A DNA stretch of 64,000 nt from Dictyobacter aurantiacus (GCF_003967515.1 NZ_BIFQ01000002.1:496001-560000), one strand, 5' to 3'. Counted from the first letter of the stretch, positions 1 to 9,241 are shown. Numbers and translations are program-made. Notes: generated by a model from the sequence alone, not told the origin.

Positions 1-112
1 ATGATCGTGATCGGGGACCGCTCACATGCGTTCCTATGACGTTTCGGGTGCCCAAATGCTTCCCTTTTTTCGCTAAAGTTGAAAGTTTTGCTCGCGGGGG
101 GCGCAGCTAGGG
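1..112 (-). repeat. Dispersed repeat (family D arm), cut by window start
   Basis: The first ~110 bases are close to the reverse complement of 22226-22340, differing at only about ten positions. The shared block has a GTAGGTGCGCC-like edge, a GC hairpin, a TTCAACTTTAGCG motif and a CCCGAAACGTCATAGGAA motif. The element ends on the stop codon of the gene at 107-409, whose TAG corresponds to bases 2-4 of the element edge. The neighbouring family A palindrome seen in the 22 kb copy would lie outside the window here. Confidence 0.8.
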
Positions 113-409
113 CTTTTGCTGATACTCTTCTATGTATACCTCGGTGTAACGCTCAAAGGTAGCTGGCCTGGGGAGTCCTGAACGTGCCTGGGCCTGCTGC
201 ACTTCCGGCCGTTGGGTAAATGCCTGCGCCCCTTCGGCCGATTCCCAAAGATTAATGGTAATCAAGCCTTCTGCCTGCCTGGCGGTAATACTCTTGATGG
301 CCCCATATTCAGGTGCGATCTGGCGTACAACCGGGTCCATATATTCTTGCTTCCTCTGCAGCAGTTCATCCGGATCCCCGGAAAGTGTATGGATGGAAAG
401 AAACGGCAT
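107..409 (-). CDS. Small ferredoxin-like dimeric alpha/beta barrel protein (ABM-like)
   Basis: A 100-residue cytoplasmic protein with no signal peptide or membrane segment. Its size and beta-alpha-beta layout, with a TINLWESAEGAQAF stretch near residues 50-65, resemble antibiotic biosynthesis monooxygenase-type barrels, which often act as small oxygenases or as orphan stress proteins. The ATG at 409 follows a weak AGGATC-type ribosome site. The stop codon lies at the edge of a dispersed repeat (1-112), so the natural C-terminus may have been trimmed. The substrate cannot be inferred. Confidence 0.6.
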   Translation of the reverse strand: MPFLSIHTLSGDPDELLQRKQEYMDPVVRQIAPEYGAIKSITARQAEGLITINLWESAEGAQAFTQRPEVQQAQARSGLPRPATFERYTEVYIEEYQQKP

Positions 410-562
410 TGTAAGATCCTATCTCCATTTCACAAGGTAACTCAACTGTAACTTATGGCCTTCAAATATAACATAGCTCGTATGTTCTAATCAAATCTTC
501 TTCGTGCTTACTTCCCCACAAATACCTCTCTTGCTTCACCGTTGCCAGTCACGATTTACCAC

Positions 563-1126
563 TTAACGGCCATACTTGCCCGGTGCCTGAGAGACGCGCC
601 CGTGGACTTTGGCTTTGCTTTTTGAGGTTATCTGTTTGCCCGCCGGCGCGGTCTCCAGCAGGCGCCGGGCCAGTTTGACGGCCGCCTCAGCATCCTCAAG
701 TTCGGACGCCTGGACCGTCACCTTTTTGCCATCTACCTCAACTGTAAAAGCTATACCCTGGGCATCCCCGTCTGGCTGCTTCTTCTGCACCTCCTTGAGA
801 TGCTTCAACAGCGAAACGATGCCTGTACAAACAGAGATCGTGGTGCCGGCAAACTGCACCCCCTCCTCGATCGCCGCACGCTGATCCCAGAGATAGGTGG
901 CGGCACTCGTCAACTCTATCAACACATGAACGATAAAGGTATCAACGCCGCGCACCTGCTCGTCGCCATCGTACAGTACGGTATACTCGCTCCTCGGCAA
1001 CGCTCTGATAAAGTTCTGACCAAGCCTGCTCACATTCAGTAAGCGCCACTCTTCTGCATTCTCGGGTTCCAGCTCAATGGTTATTGGAAAAGGAATTTTC
1101 GACGCCTCATCTTGTATCTCAGCCAC
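563..1126 (-). CDS. Uncharacterised protein, possible effector-associated component
   Basis: A 187-residue protein starting at a GTG (1126) preceded by AAGGAG at 6-nt spacing. Residues 1-75 look alpha/beta and soluble; residues 75-110 are a more hydrophobic helix (FAGTTISVCTGIVSLLKHLK); residues 120-150 are a beta-hairpin with a VDGKKVTV strand followed by an acidic helix. The order helix, then short hairpin with the phrase EVDGKKV, is reminiscent of small EACC1-type proteins that accompany predicted conflict-system effectors. That link is weak and no effector gene lies next to it. The tail is basic (KSKAKVHGR). Confidence 0.5.
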   Translation of the reverse strand: MAEIQDEASKIPFPITIELEPENAEEWRLLNVSRLGQNFIRALPRSEYTVLYDGDEQVRGVDTFIVHVLIELTSAATYLWDQRAAIEEGVQFAGTTISVCTGIVSLLKHLKEVQKKQPDGDAQGIAFTVEVDGKKVTVQASELEDAEAAVKLARRLLETAPAGKQITSKSKAKVHGRVSQAPGKYGR

Positions 1127-1418
1127 AGACCGCTCCTTCTTACTTTTCCATTATTTATGGAACAACAGCCGTATTTCGACCCCAAAATCACATGTGATAG
1201 ATCGGGAAAAGGATTATACGTCTTCTGCATGCACAATGTATAATGCCCATATAGAAAGAAACGCAAACAATGGCCCGATTACAAATGCTGAGATATTTGC
1301 TAACTTGCCCACCCCCACAGGCCAGTACATTCAACATAAGAACAAGGTGGGAAAGAGCCACCTCCGCGAAACGCTTCATGAAAATGTAAGAACGGTGCCA
1401 TAACACGGAAATGTTCTC

Positions 1419-1657
1419 GTAGGCGGCATAGGATTGCGGCCTTATTAACACGCGGAATACCTGAAAAGCAGCAATCCGGCCTTGCGCATGCCGCTCTGTT
1501 GGCGTACGACCCGTTGGCTTGTACGCGGTGGTAGAGCAATGTCATCGTTGTGGTGGGGAACATCCCGTACGTGATCGGGTGCGGCATGCGCAAGGCCGGA
1601 TTGCTGCTTTTCGAAGAAGGAACAGCGATGAACCGGCCGCAATCCTATGCCGCCTAC
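1419..1657. repeat. Family A palindromic element, copy 1 (inverted centre)
   Basis: A 239-bp element that fills most of the 640-bp gene-free stretch 1127-1766. The outer arms begin with GTAGGCGGCATAGGATTGCG and end with its reverse complement. The inner arms carry GCAGCAATCCGGCC and its complement. The centre is inverted relative to copies at 8010, 22342 and 60415: CTCTGTTGG lies on the left and CGGGTGCGG on the right. The right flank (about 1663-1710) is a shared module that also borders the copies at 52606 and 60415. The rest of the gap (1127-1418) holds only an AT-rich promoter-like region for the 1126 gene. Confidence 0.9.
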
Positions 1658-1766
1658 GGGGGAACATGTTCGTGTCGAGGGACATTCCCATGCTCCACCG
1701 GAGGCCTATCGTATTTCTTTTTTACATTCCGTAATGTGAGCGTATTGAGGCCGGCACAACTTGAGA

Positions 1767-2711
1767 CTAAGCGATAAAGCGAGCGAGGAACTGCTCGCAG
1801 CGATTGGTGTAGGTCGCGGGATCGGTGTCGTAGGCCAGGCCGTGGCCGGCATTGGGAACCACATACATTTCTTTGGGAGTCGGACAGGCCGCGTGGAGCT
1901 GGTGCACCATCGCGGTCGGCACAAAGGTGTCCTCTGCGCCATGGATAAACAGGATAGGGAGGCGGGTCTGCTGGACCTGCTTGAGGGCCGATGCCTCCTG
2001 AAAGAAGAAGCCGGAGCGCAGCTTGCAGACCAGGCTGGTCAGGGCCACAAAGGGGAAGGCGGGTACGTGATACATGCGCTTGCCCTGGTAGGCCAGGATA
2101 TCGTAGGCCGAGGTGTAGGCGCAATCGGCCACTACGGCCTTGACCTGTGTGGGGAGCGGCTCACCGCTGGTCATCAGGACGGTCGCGCCTCCCATCGAGA
2201 CGCCATGCAGCACGACCTGGATCTCCTCACCCAGTCGTTGCGTCAGCAGGTGAATCCACTTCACATAATCCAGGCGCTCATGCCAGCCAAAGCCGATATA
2301 GTTGCCCTCGCTCTCGCCGTGGCCGCGCGCATCGGGCATCAGCACATTATAGCCAAACTGCTCATGATACATCTGGGCAAACGGCCCCATATTCAATTTG
2401 GAGCTGCCCGTATAACCATGGGCCAGCACCACCGTCCTCGTCGTCGGTTGAGGAGCGGGCAGATAAAAAGCGCGCAGCAGCAGACCATCCCAGGACTTCA
2501 TCTCGATGCGCTCGAACGGCTGCCGCTCCACCCAGGCGACGTCCTCGATCGGCAGGTCCGAAGTCTCGATCTGCTGCAGATCCGGATTGTCAATCAGGAA
2601 AGCCTTGGGTTGACGATAGACCCCCACGCGATAAAAATACAGACTGGAAGCCACCAGTAACAGCACCACCAGCACAACTATAACCATAACAACGATTCCA
2701 AAGATTGACAT
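1767..2711 (-). CDS. Membrane-anchored alpha/beta hydrolase
   Basis: A 314-residue serine hydrolase with one N-terminal membrane helix (residues 3-25, rich in Ile/Val/Leu), so probably anchored with the catalytic domain outside the membrane. The nucleophile elbow is GVSMGG near residue 170, the acid is in HGAEDTFVP and the catalytic His in NAGHG near the C-terminus, with an HGYTGSS oxyanion segment. The fold and size match the YqkD/BEM46-type extracellular hydrolases. The ATG at 2711 follows AAAGGAG at about 11 nt. The substrate (ester, peptide or lipid) is unknown. Confidence 0.85.
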   Translation of the reverse strand: MSIFGIVVMVIVVLVVLLLVASSLYFYRVGVYRQPKAFLIDNPDLQQIETSDLPIEDVAWVERQPFERIEMKSWDGLLLRAFYLPAPQPTTRTVVLAHGYTGSSKLNMGPFAQMYHEQFGYNVLMPDARGHGESEGNYIGFGWHERLDYVKWIHLLTQRLGEEIQVVLHGVSMGGATVLMTSGEPLPTQVKAVVADCAYTSAYDILAYQGKRMYHVPAFPFVALTSLVCKLRSGFFFQEASALKQVQQTRLPILFIHGAEDTFVPTAMVHQLHAACPTPKEMYVVPNAGHGLAYDTDPATYTNRCEQFLARFIA

Positions 2712-2837
2712 AAATGCCGCCGCTCCTTTAATTGAGACGAGTTACAATTTATTATTATTTATTGTTCTATAGTAAGATCAAAAAAATAAACGCTGGCAGT
2801 AGTATAATCCATCCATTCGTATATGTTCAACGGCACA

Positions 2838-2878
2838 GAAAAACGTCCCTACCCATCTTCAGAAGATGGATAGGGACG
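2838..2878 (-). terminator. Rho-independent terminator of the cellulase gene
   Basis: Read on the minus strand, a 17-bp near-perfect stem (CGTCCCTA paired with TAGGGACG at its base, one mismatch) is followed directly by five T residues. It lies about 100 bp downstream of the cellulase stop codon. The segment 2930-2955 between them holds a smaller GC hairpin related to the family D repeat core. Confidence 0.75.
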
Positions 2879-2979
2879 CCAATAGGCAGCGAGGGAGGCT
2901 CTCGCCATGAGCGAAAGGTTCGGTCATAGGTGCGCCCTTTACGGGCGCTTGCCGCTCTGCGGCTCCGTCCCCGAAACGT

Positions 2980-4905
2980 TTACGAACAAGCGGCTCCGTT
3001 GAGCGTGAAGGATGTCGGGTTGTTGTTGGTGGCACCGACGTTGGCGCTAAAGCCGATATCGGTATTGCCGCCAGCGGCGATGATGCCGTTATAGCTGACG
3101 TTGGTCACGGTCACAGACTGCCCCTGCTGGGTAAAGGTACCGTTCCAGCCGTTGGTAATCTGCTGATCGTTGGCGAAAGTCCACTTCAGGGTCCAGCCGT
3201 TGATGGCCGTCGAGCCGGTATTGGTGATGACGATATCGCCATTGTAGCCGCCAGACCACTGGTTGGTGATGCTATAGACTACTTTACAGCTGCCGCCTGC
3301 CGCCGGGGTACTGGTCGGCGTCGGCGTGGTACCCGGAGTCGGCGTCGCTGTCGTGCTGCTGGTGGAATAGGTCATCGTCACCTGCGAGATCTGTGGATCC
3401 CAGGCATTGGTGGCGTTGGTCGGGAAGACCATCTTGACGTAGCTGGTGCCCGCCGGCACGTTCAACGTATACTGGATATGCGTCCAGTTACCGCCCAGAT
3501 TATTCGACTGAGCACTGGCCTGGGTATAGGTGCTGTTGTCGGGCGAGGTGTAGAACTGGAAGTCACTCACTCCAGTCTGACCGGGCCAGTAGTAGGTGTC
3601 GGCCACGAACTGCGTCATACCGGACTGCTTCCAGACGGCCCACTCGGCCGAGGTGGCGCTGCGCGTCAGGCGGGATAAGTCATTATTGAAGTAGGTGGTG
3701 TTGGTATTGTCAAAGGTCAGATTGCTGGAATGGGCGAAGATCTTGCTATAGTCATTCAAGGGATCAGTAACGGTTGCCCCACCTCCGCTACCACCGCCAT
3801 TGCTCAAGGTAGCCAGGTGAGATTTGAAGCCCTGCCCATACGCGGTCGGGGTGCCGTTGAAATCGCTGATCAACGCGGGCGTGCCGGTGCAGCTATTGGT
3901 GTTCCAGGCCCAGCCCAGATAGCCGATGTTGTGGCTATCAAACCAGGGCATGATGCCGTTGATAAAACCGGAGGCGCAGTCGTACTCACCGATCTCACCG
4001 GCGATGACCGGGAATTTGGACTGGATCGGCGCCACGTTGCTGTCCAGACAGCTGGTGCTGATGCAGGCGTTGTTGGGATAGATATGGAACGAAGCGACCA
4101 GGTTGCTCTGCAGGTTGGATGGCAGCTGCTGCACCTGGTTCAGCCAGCCCGAGACATCGTTGGCGTACTGCAGGCCACCCAGCATAATGATGTTGGTCGC
4201 ACCGGTGTTGCGCACGGTGCTGATCAGCGTCTTCATACCCGCCACCGCGAAAGCGGTATCGTTACAGGGACTACTGTTGGCGCCCGAGCTACCATTGAGC
4301 CAGCAAGACCAGCTATTGGTGTAGGGCTCGTTATACAGATCAAACATCACCGAAGAATTGTTCTTGAACGTGTTGGCAACCGAGGTCCAGAAGGCCGGGG
4401 CATGGTCCGCGTCCGGCATCGGCTGCTGGCCCAATGCCTGCTGACTACCGGGAGCGTTCCAGTGCAGCTCCAGAATCACGATCTGGTTATTCTGGTTGAG
4501 GAGATTCACATAATTGATGATGTCCTGCTGATACTTGGCGCTGGAGTCGCCATCAGATGGCTCACCATTGATGCCCAGCCAGCAATCCTCATTGAGAGGG
4601 ACACGCACGATGCTGGTATTCCAGCTGGTCATCACACCTACCGACGTCTGGTCATAAGGGCCATCGAAGGTGCTACCTCCGCTCTTGACACATTGATACT
4701 GCGAACCCGAGCGGTCGACACCATGGGGAACGAGTACATTACCGCTCCCATCCTGGATCTGGCCGCCCACAACGTGCAGGCCGGTTGGAAGGCTCCCACT
4801 CGCCTTCACCGTGCGTGAAAAGGTGCTCAGGCTGAATGCCCCCAGGCACAGCGCCGCCAGCACCAGTACGCACGCAAAGCTAAAAATACGACGGTTCCTC
4901 GTCAT
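2980..4905 (-). CDS. Secreted GH5 endoglucanase with middle beta-sandwich and CBM2
   Basis: A 641-residue exported cellulase-type enzyme. The ATG at 4905 is chosen because AGGAGG precedes it at 5 nt and it opens directly into a signal peptide (about residues 1-35); an upstream in-frame extension to 5031 has no such support. Residues ~39-365 form a GH5 (beta/alpha)8 barrel with the acid/base Glu in LYNEPY (E193) and the nucleophile in IAGEIGEY (E304). A Gly/Ser linker, a beta-sandwich at ~377-513 (possible accessory CBM), a Pro/Thr linker and a C-terminal CBM2 (538-641) follow. The expected role is hydrolysis of beta-1,4-glucan outside the cell. Confidence 0.92.
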   Translation of the reverse strand: MTRNRRIFSFACVLVLAALCLGAFSLSTFSRTVKASGSLPTGLHVVGGQIQDGSGNVLVPHGVDRSGSQYQCVKSGGSTFDGPYDQTSVGVMTSWNTSIVRVPLNEDCWLGINGEPSDGDSSAKYQQDIINYVNLLNQNNQIVILELHWNAPGSQQALGQQPMPDADHAPAFWTSVANTFKNNSSVMFDLYNEPYTNSWSCWLNGSSGANSSPCNDTAFAVAGMKTLISTVRNTGATNIIMLGGLQYANDVSGWLNQVQQLPSNLQSNLVASFHIYPNNACISTSCLDSNVAPIQSKFPVIAGEIGEYDCASGFINGIMPWFDSHNIGYLGWAWNTNSCTGTPALISDFNGTPTAYGQGFKSHLATLSNGGGSGGGATVTDPLNDYSKIFAHSSNLTFDNTNTTYFNNDLSRLTRSATSAEWAVWKQSGMTQFVADTYYWPGQTGVSDFQFYTSPDNSTYTQASAQSNNLGGNWTHIQYTLNVPAGTSYVKMVFPTNATNAWDPQISQVTMTYSTSSTTATPTPGTTPTPTSTPAAGGSCKVVYSITNQWSGGYNGDIVITNTGSTAINGWTLKWTFANDQQITNGWNGTFTQQGQSVTVTNVSYNGIIAAGGNTDIGFSANVGATNNNPTSFTLNGAACS

Positions 4906-5038
4906 AGCTCCTCCTGCTGGATACATACCAGCATCAGAACGATCTCCATAGATCGTCACCGAGAACGTAAAACCATTGCGCATCGCTACCAGTAGCGATG
5001 TCAGATAAAGAAGCGTAGGGCACCAGGACACACAAGCA

Positions 5039-5078
5039 CCCTATTCATTGAAAAATGTAGCATATTCAATGAATAGGG
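5039..5078. promoter_or_regulatory. Perfect 14-bp inverted repeat upstream of the cellulase
   Basis: CCCTATTCATTGAA at 5039-5052 is matched by its exact reverse complement at 5065-5078 around a 12-nt AT-rich spacer, about 135 bp upstream of the cellulase start. The position and AT-rich arms suit a repressor operator for a carbohydrate-regulated gene. There is no T-tract to suggest a terminator. A half-site-like TTCATTGAATC also appears near 5360 and 5382. Confidence 0.55.
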
Positions 5079-5426
5079 TATAACATTACTGTTTATCATT
5101 GTCAATGCAATTATAGATTAAGCGTACTTTTTGTTCTGGAACTGGAAAAAAGTGAATACTTTATTTCAGTAACCGCCCCCGGCTGAATACTTTAACCATC
5201 GCTCACGCTCATCTGCCAGTGAGAGAAAGAGAATGTCTTTAAAAGAAACAGGAGTATGATATTCATGACTATGTGTGCGCACAGTATGCGTTGTTATTCA
5301 CCCATCCCGAAACTCCCCCTTGATCGCATATCTGATAAGTCAAGCAGCATGCGCGTATTTCATTGAATCATGATATGTTTTCATTGAATTTCACCAGATC
5401 GGTGAGCTGGTAGACAACGAGAAATG

Positions 5427-5655
5427 TCCATCGTAGGTTCGGGCCTTGCGCCCGATTTCCCCTCCGCGCATGAAAGCATCCATCGTAGGTTCGGGCCTTG
5501 CGCCCGATTTCCCCTCCGCGCATGAAAGCATCCATCGTAGGTTCGGGCCTTGCGCCCGATTTCCCCCACATTCGATCATATGCCGGAAAATGTTTTTTTT
5601 AACCTTAACGTTCTTGGAGGAAAAATCGGGCGCAAGGCCCGAACCTACGATATTG
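5427..5655. repeat. 52-bp tandem repeat with inverted terminal copy
   Basis: Three direct copies start at 5427, 5479 and 5531 with an exact 52-bp period. Each contains GTAGGTTCGGGCCTTGCGCC. An inverted copy of the core lies at about 5626-5652, so the last direct and the inverted copy can pair into a long hairpin. A degenerate inverted copy follows near 5685-5710. The remaining gap (5079-5426 and 5711-5941) is AT-rich non-coding sequence in which only promoter-like tracts were seen. Confidence 0.85.
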
Positions 5656-5941
5656 CCTTCCTTGATACATAATCGAACGGGGGGAAATTGGATACAAGGC
5701 CGAACCTGCATCTCTCTTTTTGTAAAAAATGAATCGCACCTTTCAACATGTATTTTGGGGCCTAAGCATATCTTTATATGGTATAATTTCTCCGAATATA
5801 CGATACATGCAAATGAATAGTTTTATAGATGATTCCAACTGAAAGCAGTATCGCGTGTTCAATTGCATGCACTATGACATATTATTTTATATTTGCATGC
5901 CAATGGATTAATCTGAATAAAGCAGAAAACAAGAGGGAAAC

Positions 5942-6637
5942 ATGCTTCAGCGCAACGCTCGTCTTCTGATCGGGCTCTCTGGCATCTTTGGCACCATCCT
6001 CCTCATACTGTACTTCGGCATCGGTTTCATGGTTGGCCTGGCGCAACTTGCTCCAAACTCCACCCAGGCCGAGGTAATACAGGCCGCGACCCATTATCAT
6101 ACGCTCTTATTCATGGGAACCTGGCTGCAGGCTACCGGCTCTCTGCTTTCCGTGATCTTTTTTCTCTCGCTGGTCCATCGAGCCAGGGCAAGCACCAGTC
6201 TGCCAGGCCTGCTCACTATCCTGGGCTCCACAACCCTGCTAGGGGTGGTCCTGATTGAAGGTGTGTTTACCATAGACATGGCGCAGGCGGCGGTGGATGG
6301 TCATCAAATGGCGTCGCTTACCAGCTTCGATGTCATGACAGTTTTTACCTACGCCTACCCGATCGCGCCCGCGCCGGTGATCTTCCTGGCCCTGGGAACC
6401 GTCATCCTCCGTTCACAGATCCTGCCACGCGCCTTGGGCACCGTTGCCATAGGTCTGGGGGTAGCCTTTGAGCTGGCGGGCATCATCAGTCTCTTCACCA
6501 CGTCGCTCGTGACTCTGATTGTGCTCAGCCTGCAGGCAATATGGGTGCTCGTCGCCGCCATCGTCTGGCTCACCCGTGCCAGCGTCCCCGGCGCCGACAC
6601 GGATAACCTTTCGTTACAGAGTAGCCAGGCATTGTGA
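5942..6637 (+). CDS. DUF4386-like polytopic membrane protein
   Basis: A 231-residue integral membrane protein with six predicted helices (about residues 8-32, 58-80, 88-108, 130-150, 158-180, 188-210). The layout and the early GLSGIFGTILLILYF segment resemble the DUF4386 family, whose function is not established. There is no enzymatic motif. The ATG follows a GAGGGAAA site. It stands alone, with a long repeat-bearing upstream region. Confidence 0.65.
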   Translation: MLQRNARLLIGLSGIFGTILLILYFGIGFMVGLAQLAPNSTQAEVIQAATHYHTLLFMGTWLQATGSLLSVIFFLSLVHRARASTSLPGLLTILGSTTLLGVVLIEGVFTIDMAQAAVDGHQMASLTSFDVMTVFTYAYPIAPAPVIFLALGTVILRSQILPRALGTVAIGLGVAFELAGIISLFTTSLVTLIVLSLQAIWVLVAAIVWLTRASVPGADTDNLSLQSSQAL

Positions 6638-6779
6638 CGAACCAAAAGCCGCGTCTGGACGGCATCTGCACAGGCTTTATGAGAGCCAGTAAAACCATAT
6701 GCTGGTGATTCTGATCAGATTATGGTATTACTTATAACACAGTCTGGTTGTGTTAATCGCGGGAGGCATAGATAAACGG

Positions 6780-7895
6780 ATGGCAGCAGCGGCAGAGATA
6801 CTAACCACGCGCCAGCTCAACCGTGCGTTGCTGGCGCGCCAGTTATTGCTCGTACGATCTTCACTATCGGCCAGCGCGGCCGTGGAACAACTGGTTGGGC
6901 TGCAGGCTCAGACCAGCAACGCGCCATACATCGGATTGTGGACGCGGCTGCAAGAATTCCAGCGTCAGGACCTCTCTGACCTCCTACAGCAGCGGCAGGC
7001 GGTGCGCGCCACCCTGATGCGCTCAACCCTGCATATCTTTACAGCAAAGGACTATCTGGATCTGCGTACAACCCTGCAGCCCGCGCTCACACGGGCGCTC
7101 GGCGCGTTCTTTGGTCAGCGCGCCAAGGGACTGGATATCGAGCAACTGGTCGCGGCGGCCCGCAACTACGTTGAAGAGCAGCCGCGCACCTTCACCGAGA
7201 TCCGCGCCCTGCTGACAGGACTGGTTCCCAACGGCGATCCAGAAGCCATGGCCTACGTTGTGCGCACCCACCTGCCGCTCGTCCAGGTGCCACCGGGAGG
7301 CTTCTGGGGCAGCGCGGGGAGTCCCGCCCATGCTACAGCCAATAGCTGGCTGGGACAGCCTCTGAACTCTGAAGAGAAGCTGGCGGACCTGACCAGACGC
7401 TACCTGGCCGCCTTCGGACCCGCCAGCGTCCGCGATCTTCAAGCCTGGTCGGGACTGGTGCGTCTACAGGGGAACGTTGAAAAGCTGAAACCAGGGCTGC
7501 GCGTCTATCGCTCTCAGCAGGGACAGGAGCTTTTTGACCTGCCAGATCAATCCTTACCTCCGGCCGATATTGAGGCGCTACCACGCTTCCTGCCCGAATA
7601 CGACAACCTCATCCTCTCACACTACAGTCGCGAACGTATCGTGCCCGAGGAATATCGCTCACTCGTGTACCTCTCCGCTGGTCGCGTACGCGCCACCTTC
7701 CTGCTCGATGGCTTCGTGAGCGGAACCTGGAAAACTGAAAAGAGCGGCAAAAGCGCCACGCTGATCATCGAGCCATTTCAGCCATTGTCGGCAGACAACC
7801 AGCTAGCCCTTGAAGCAGAAGGCAACCGCCTGCTCCGCTTCATCTTCGACGACGCCGAAACCCACAACATCAACATACATCACCCGCCATCGTAA
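6780..7895 (+). CDS. AlkZ-like (HTH_42) DNA glycosylase family protein
   Basis: A 371-residue winged-helix DNA-binding protein of the HTH_42/AlkZ-YcaQ superfamily. The diagnostic pair lies in LVGLQAQTSNAP: Q42-A-Q44 is the Q-hydrophobic-Q signature of the AlkZ-like branch, whose studied members excise bulky or crosslinked alkylated bases, whereas YcaQ-type proteins carry QxD. The phrase RATLMRSTLHIF and the C-terminal domain from ~270 (LILSHYSRERI, RVRATFLLDGFVSGTW) are typical. ATG 6780 is preferred over an in-frame GTG at 6750 because GGGAGG lies just upstream. It may repair or protect against DNA alkylation. Confidence 0.85.
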   Translation: MAAAAEILTTRQLNRALLARQLLLVRSSLSASAAVEQLVGLQAQTSNAPYIGLWTRLQEFQRQDLSDLLQQRQAVRATLMRSTLHIFTAKDYLDLRTTLQPALTRALGAFFGQRAKGLDIEQLVAAARNYVEEQPRTFTEIRALLTGLVPNGDPEAMAYVVRTHLPLVQVPPGGFWGSAGSPAHATANSWLGQPLNSEEKLADLTRRYLAAFGPASVRDLQAWSGLVRLQGNVEKLKPGLRVYRSQQGQELFDLPDQSLPPADIEALPRFLPEYDNLILSHYSRERIVPEEYRSLVYLSAGRVRATFLLDGFVSGTWKTEKSGKSATLIIEPFQPLSADNQLALEAEGNRLLRFIFDDAETHNINIHHPPS

Positions 7896-7909
7896 AATCC
7901 CCCCGGCCC

Positions 7910-7960
7910 GTAGGTGCCAGGCTTGCCCCGGCTTTGTCGCGCAGCGGCCCCGTCCCCGGC
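7910..7960 (+). repeat. Family B GC-rich hairpin repeat
   Basis: Begins GTAGGTGCC and contains GGCTTGCCCCGGCTTTG followed by a GCGGCCCCGTCCCC block. Related copies lie at ~22350-22390 (embedded in a family A arm), 52909-52956 and 60889-60939 (both inverted). It starts 14 bp after the stop codon of the AlkZ-like gene and is followed by a short module (TTCCCGCGAAGGATGGAC) that also precedes the family A copy at 60415. Confidence 0.75.
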
Positions 7961-8009
7961 CGCACTTCCCGCGAAGGATGGACACATCCCCTCACATGAT
8001 CATGTCCCC

Positions 8010-8250
8010 GTAGGCGGCATAGGATTGCGGCTTCTTCGGTCCTGTATTGCTTCTGAAAAGCAGCAATCCGGCCTTGTGCATGCCGCATCCGTTCACGTAC
8101 GATACCGTCCCTAAAAAGCGAGAAAAGCGATCATATAACCATGCACAAGCCAGCATGTCGTACGTCAACAGAGCGGCATGCGCAAGGCCGGATTGCTGCA
8201 TTTTTCGTGCTCCAGGCGTGTCTGTCAGGCCGCAATCCTATGCCGCCTAC
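8010..8250. repeat. Family A palindromic element, copy 2
   Basis: A 241-bp copy with outer arms GTAGGCGGCATAGGATTGCG and its complement, inner arms GCAGCAATCCGGCC and its complement, and a centre containing ACGATACCGTCCCTAAAAAG. It sits in the 561-bp gap between the AlkZ-like gene and the AraC-type regulator. Its right flank (8255-8335) repeats the family D block seen at 1-75. Confidence 0.9.
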
Positions 8251-8456
8251 GGGGACATGATCGTATGAGGGGACCATTCACATGCGTTCCTCTGACGTTT
8301 CGGGTTCCCAAAGACGTCCGTTCCCTTTTTTCTCAATAACCGAGATTCTCAGCCATAGGCAGAAAACAAATACAGAGCCATATTGCAGAGGCCTTTTCTG
8401 TGATGGTGCAGCGCTGTATTTTGTTGATATCTGAGACACCGGAGGCGAAAAAATAT

Positions 8457-9134
8457 ATGGAATCGTCCTTTGAGAGCAGAGCATCAGACTCCCCCTATAT
8501 AGAAGCGGTCTGGCGCGACCACGCTGGTAGCGATTACGCCCCGATCTGCCCGGCCTCGGGCCACTGGCATCTCCTGTTCATGAAGCGGAACGGCAAGCCC
8601 ATCGTCTCGATCGAGGGTCCCTTGACCAGATCAAAATCTGTCAGACAGGACGAAGGGACCGAATGGTTTGGCGTCACGTTTAAGCTCGGCACCTTTCTGA
8701 CCGCCATACCCACCAGTGCTCTGCCAGATGCACAGACCATCCTGCCCCTCGTCATAAAAACATCATTCGAGCTGGCCGGGTCGCGCTGGCAGCTGCCCGA
8801 CTACGATAATGTCGAGACGTTTGTGGAGCGGCTGGTGCGCGAACATCTGTTAGTCTCCGATCCGCTCGTCAAAACGGTCCTGGCCGGGCAACCGTCAGAG
8901 GTATCGGAGCGCACGGTGCGGCGTCGTTTTTTAAATGCCACGGGCCTGGCACCCAAAACGATCGAGCAGATCGCACGCGCTAACCAGGCGGCCGCGCTGC
9001 TCGAACAGGGGGTCTCGCTCCTCGATGCGACCTATCAGGCAGGCTACGCCGATCAGCCACACATGACGCGCTCACTCAAGCACTTCATCGGCTACACGCC
9101 CTCCCAGATCGCGCAGGCCAGAAAATTGGAATAG
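8457..9134 (+). CDS. AraC-type transcriptional regulator
   Basis: A 225-residue regulator. The N-terminal ~130 residues form a sensing domain containing GHWHLLFMKRNGK. The C-terminal half (from ~145) is a double helix-turn-helix of the AraC class: SERTVRRRFLNATGLAPKT and ATYQAGYADQPHMTRSLKHF are the recognition segments, ending in GYTPSQ. ATG 8457 is chosen because GGAGG lies 11 nt upstream. It probably controls the reductase gene starting 107 bp downstream on the same strand, a common AraC-RibD-type pairing. Confidence 0.85.
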   Translation: MESSFESRASDSPYIEAVWRDHAGSDYAPICPASGHWHLLFMKRNGKPIVSIEGPLTRSKSVRQDEGTEWFGVTFKLGTFLTAIPTSALPDAQTILPLVIKTSFELAGSRWQLPDYDNVETFVERLVREHLLVSDPLVKTVLAGQPSEVSERTVRRRFLNATGLAPKTIEQIARANQAAALLEQGVSLLDATYQAGYADQPHMTRSLKHFIGYTPSQIAQARKLE

Positions 9135-9241
9135 CACCGGGATGTCCGTTTTATTCAAGACTCGATCCTTTTGTTGAGCTATGATGGGATTGTTGAAGAC
9201 ACATAACAGTCGCGCTTTTGCCGATAAAAGGAGAAGATCAA

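Noticed and set aside
1761..2660. Long plus-strand open frame opposite the alpha/beta hydrolase
   Set aside because: Low-complexity His/Gln/Leu composition expected from the reverse of a GC-rich gene; the minus strand carries a full catalytic triad.
3730..4818. Long open frame antisense to the cellulase gene
   Set aside because: It mirrors the codon structure of the cellulase, has no ribosome site or recognisable domain, and the opposite strand has clear GH5 motifs.
5430..5460. GGTTCGGGCC string resembling a tRNA T-arm
   Set aside because: No acceptor, D or anticodon arms can be folded around it and it is part of the tandem repeat.
5427..5575. Regularly spaced repeats resembling a small CRISPR array
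   Set aside because: The 52-bp units are contiguous and identical with no unique spacers, and no cas genes are present.
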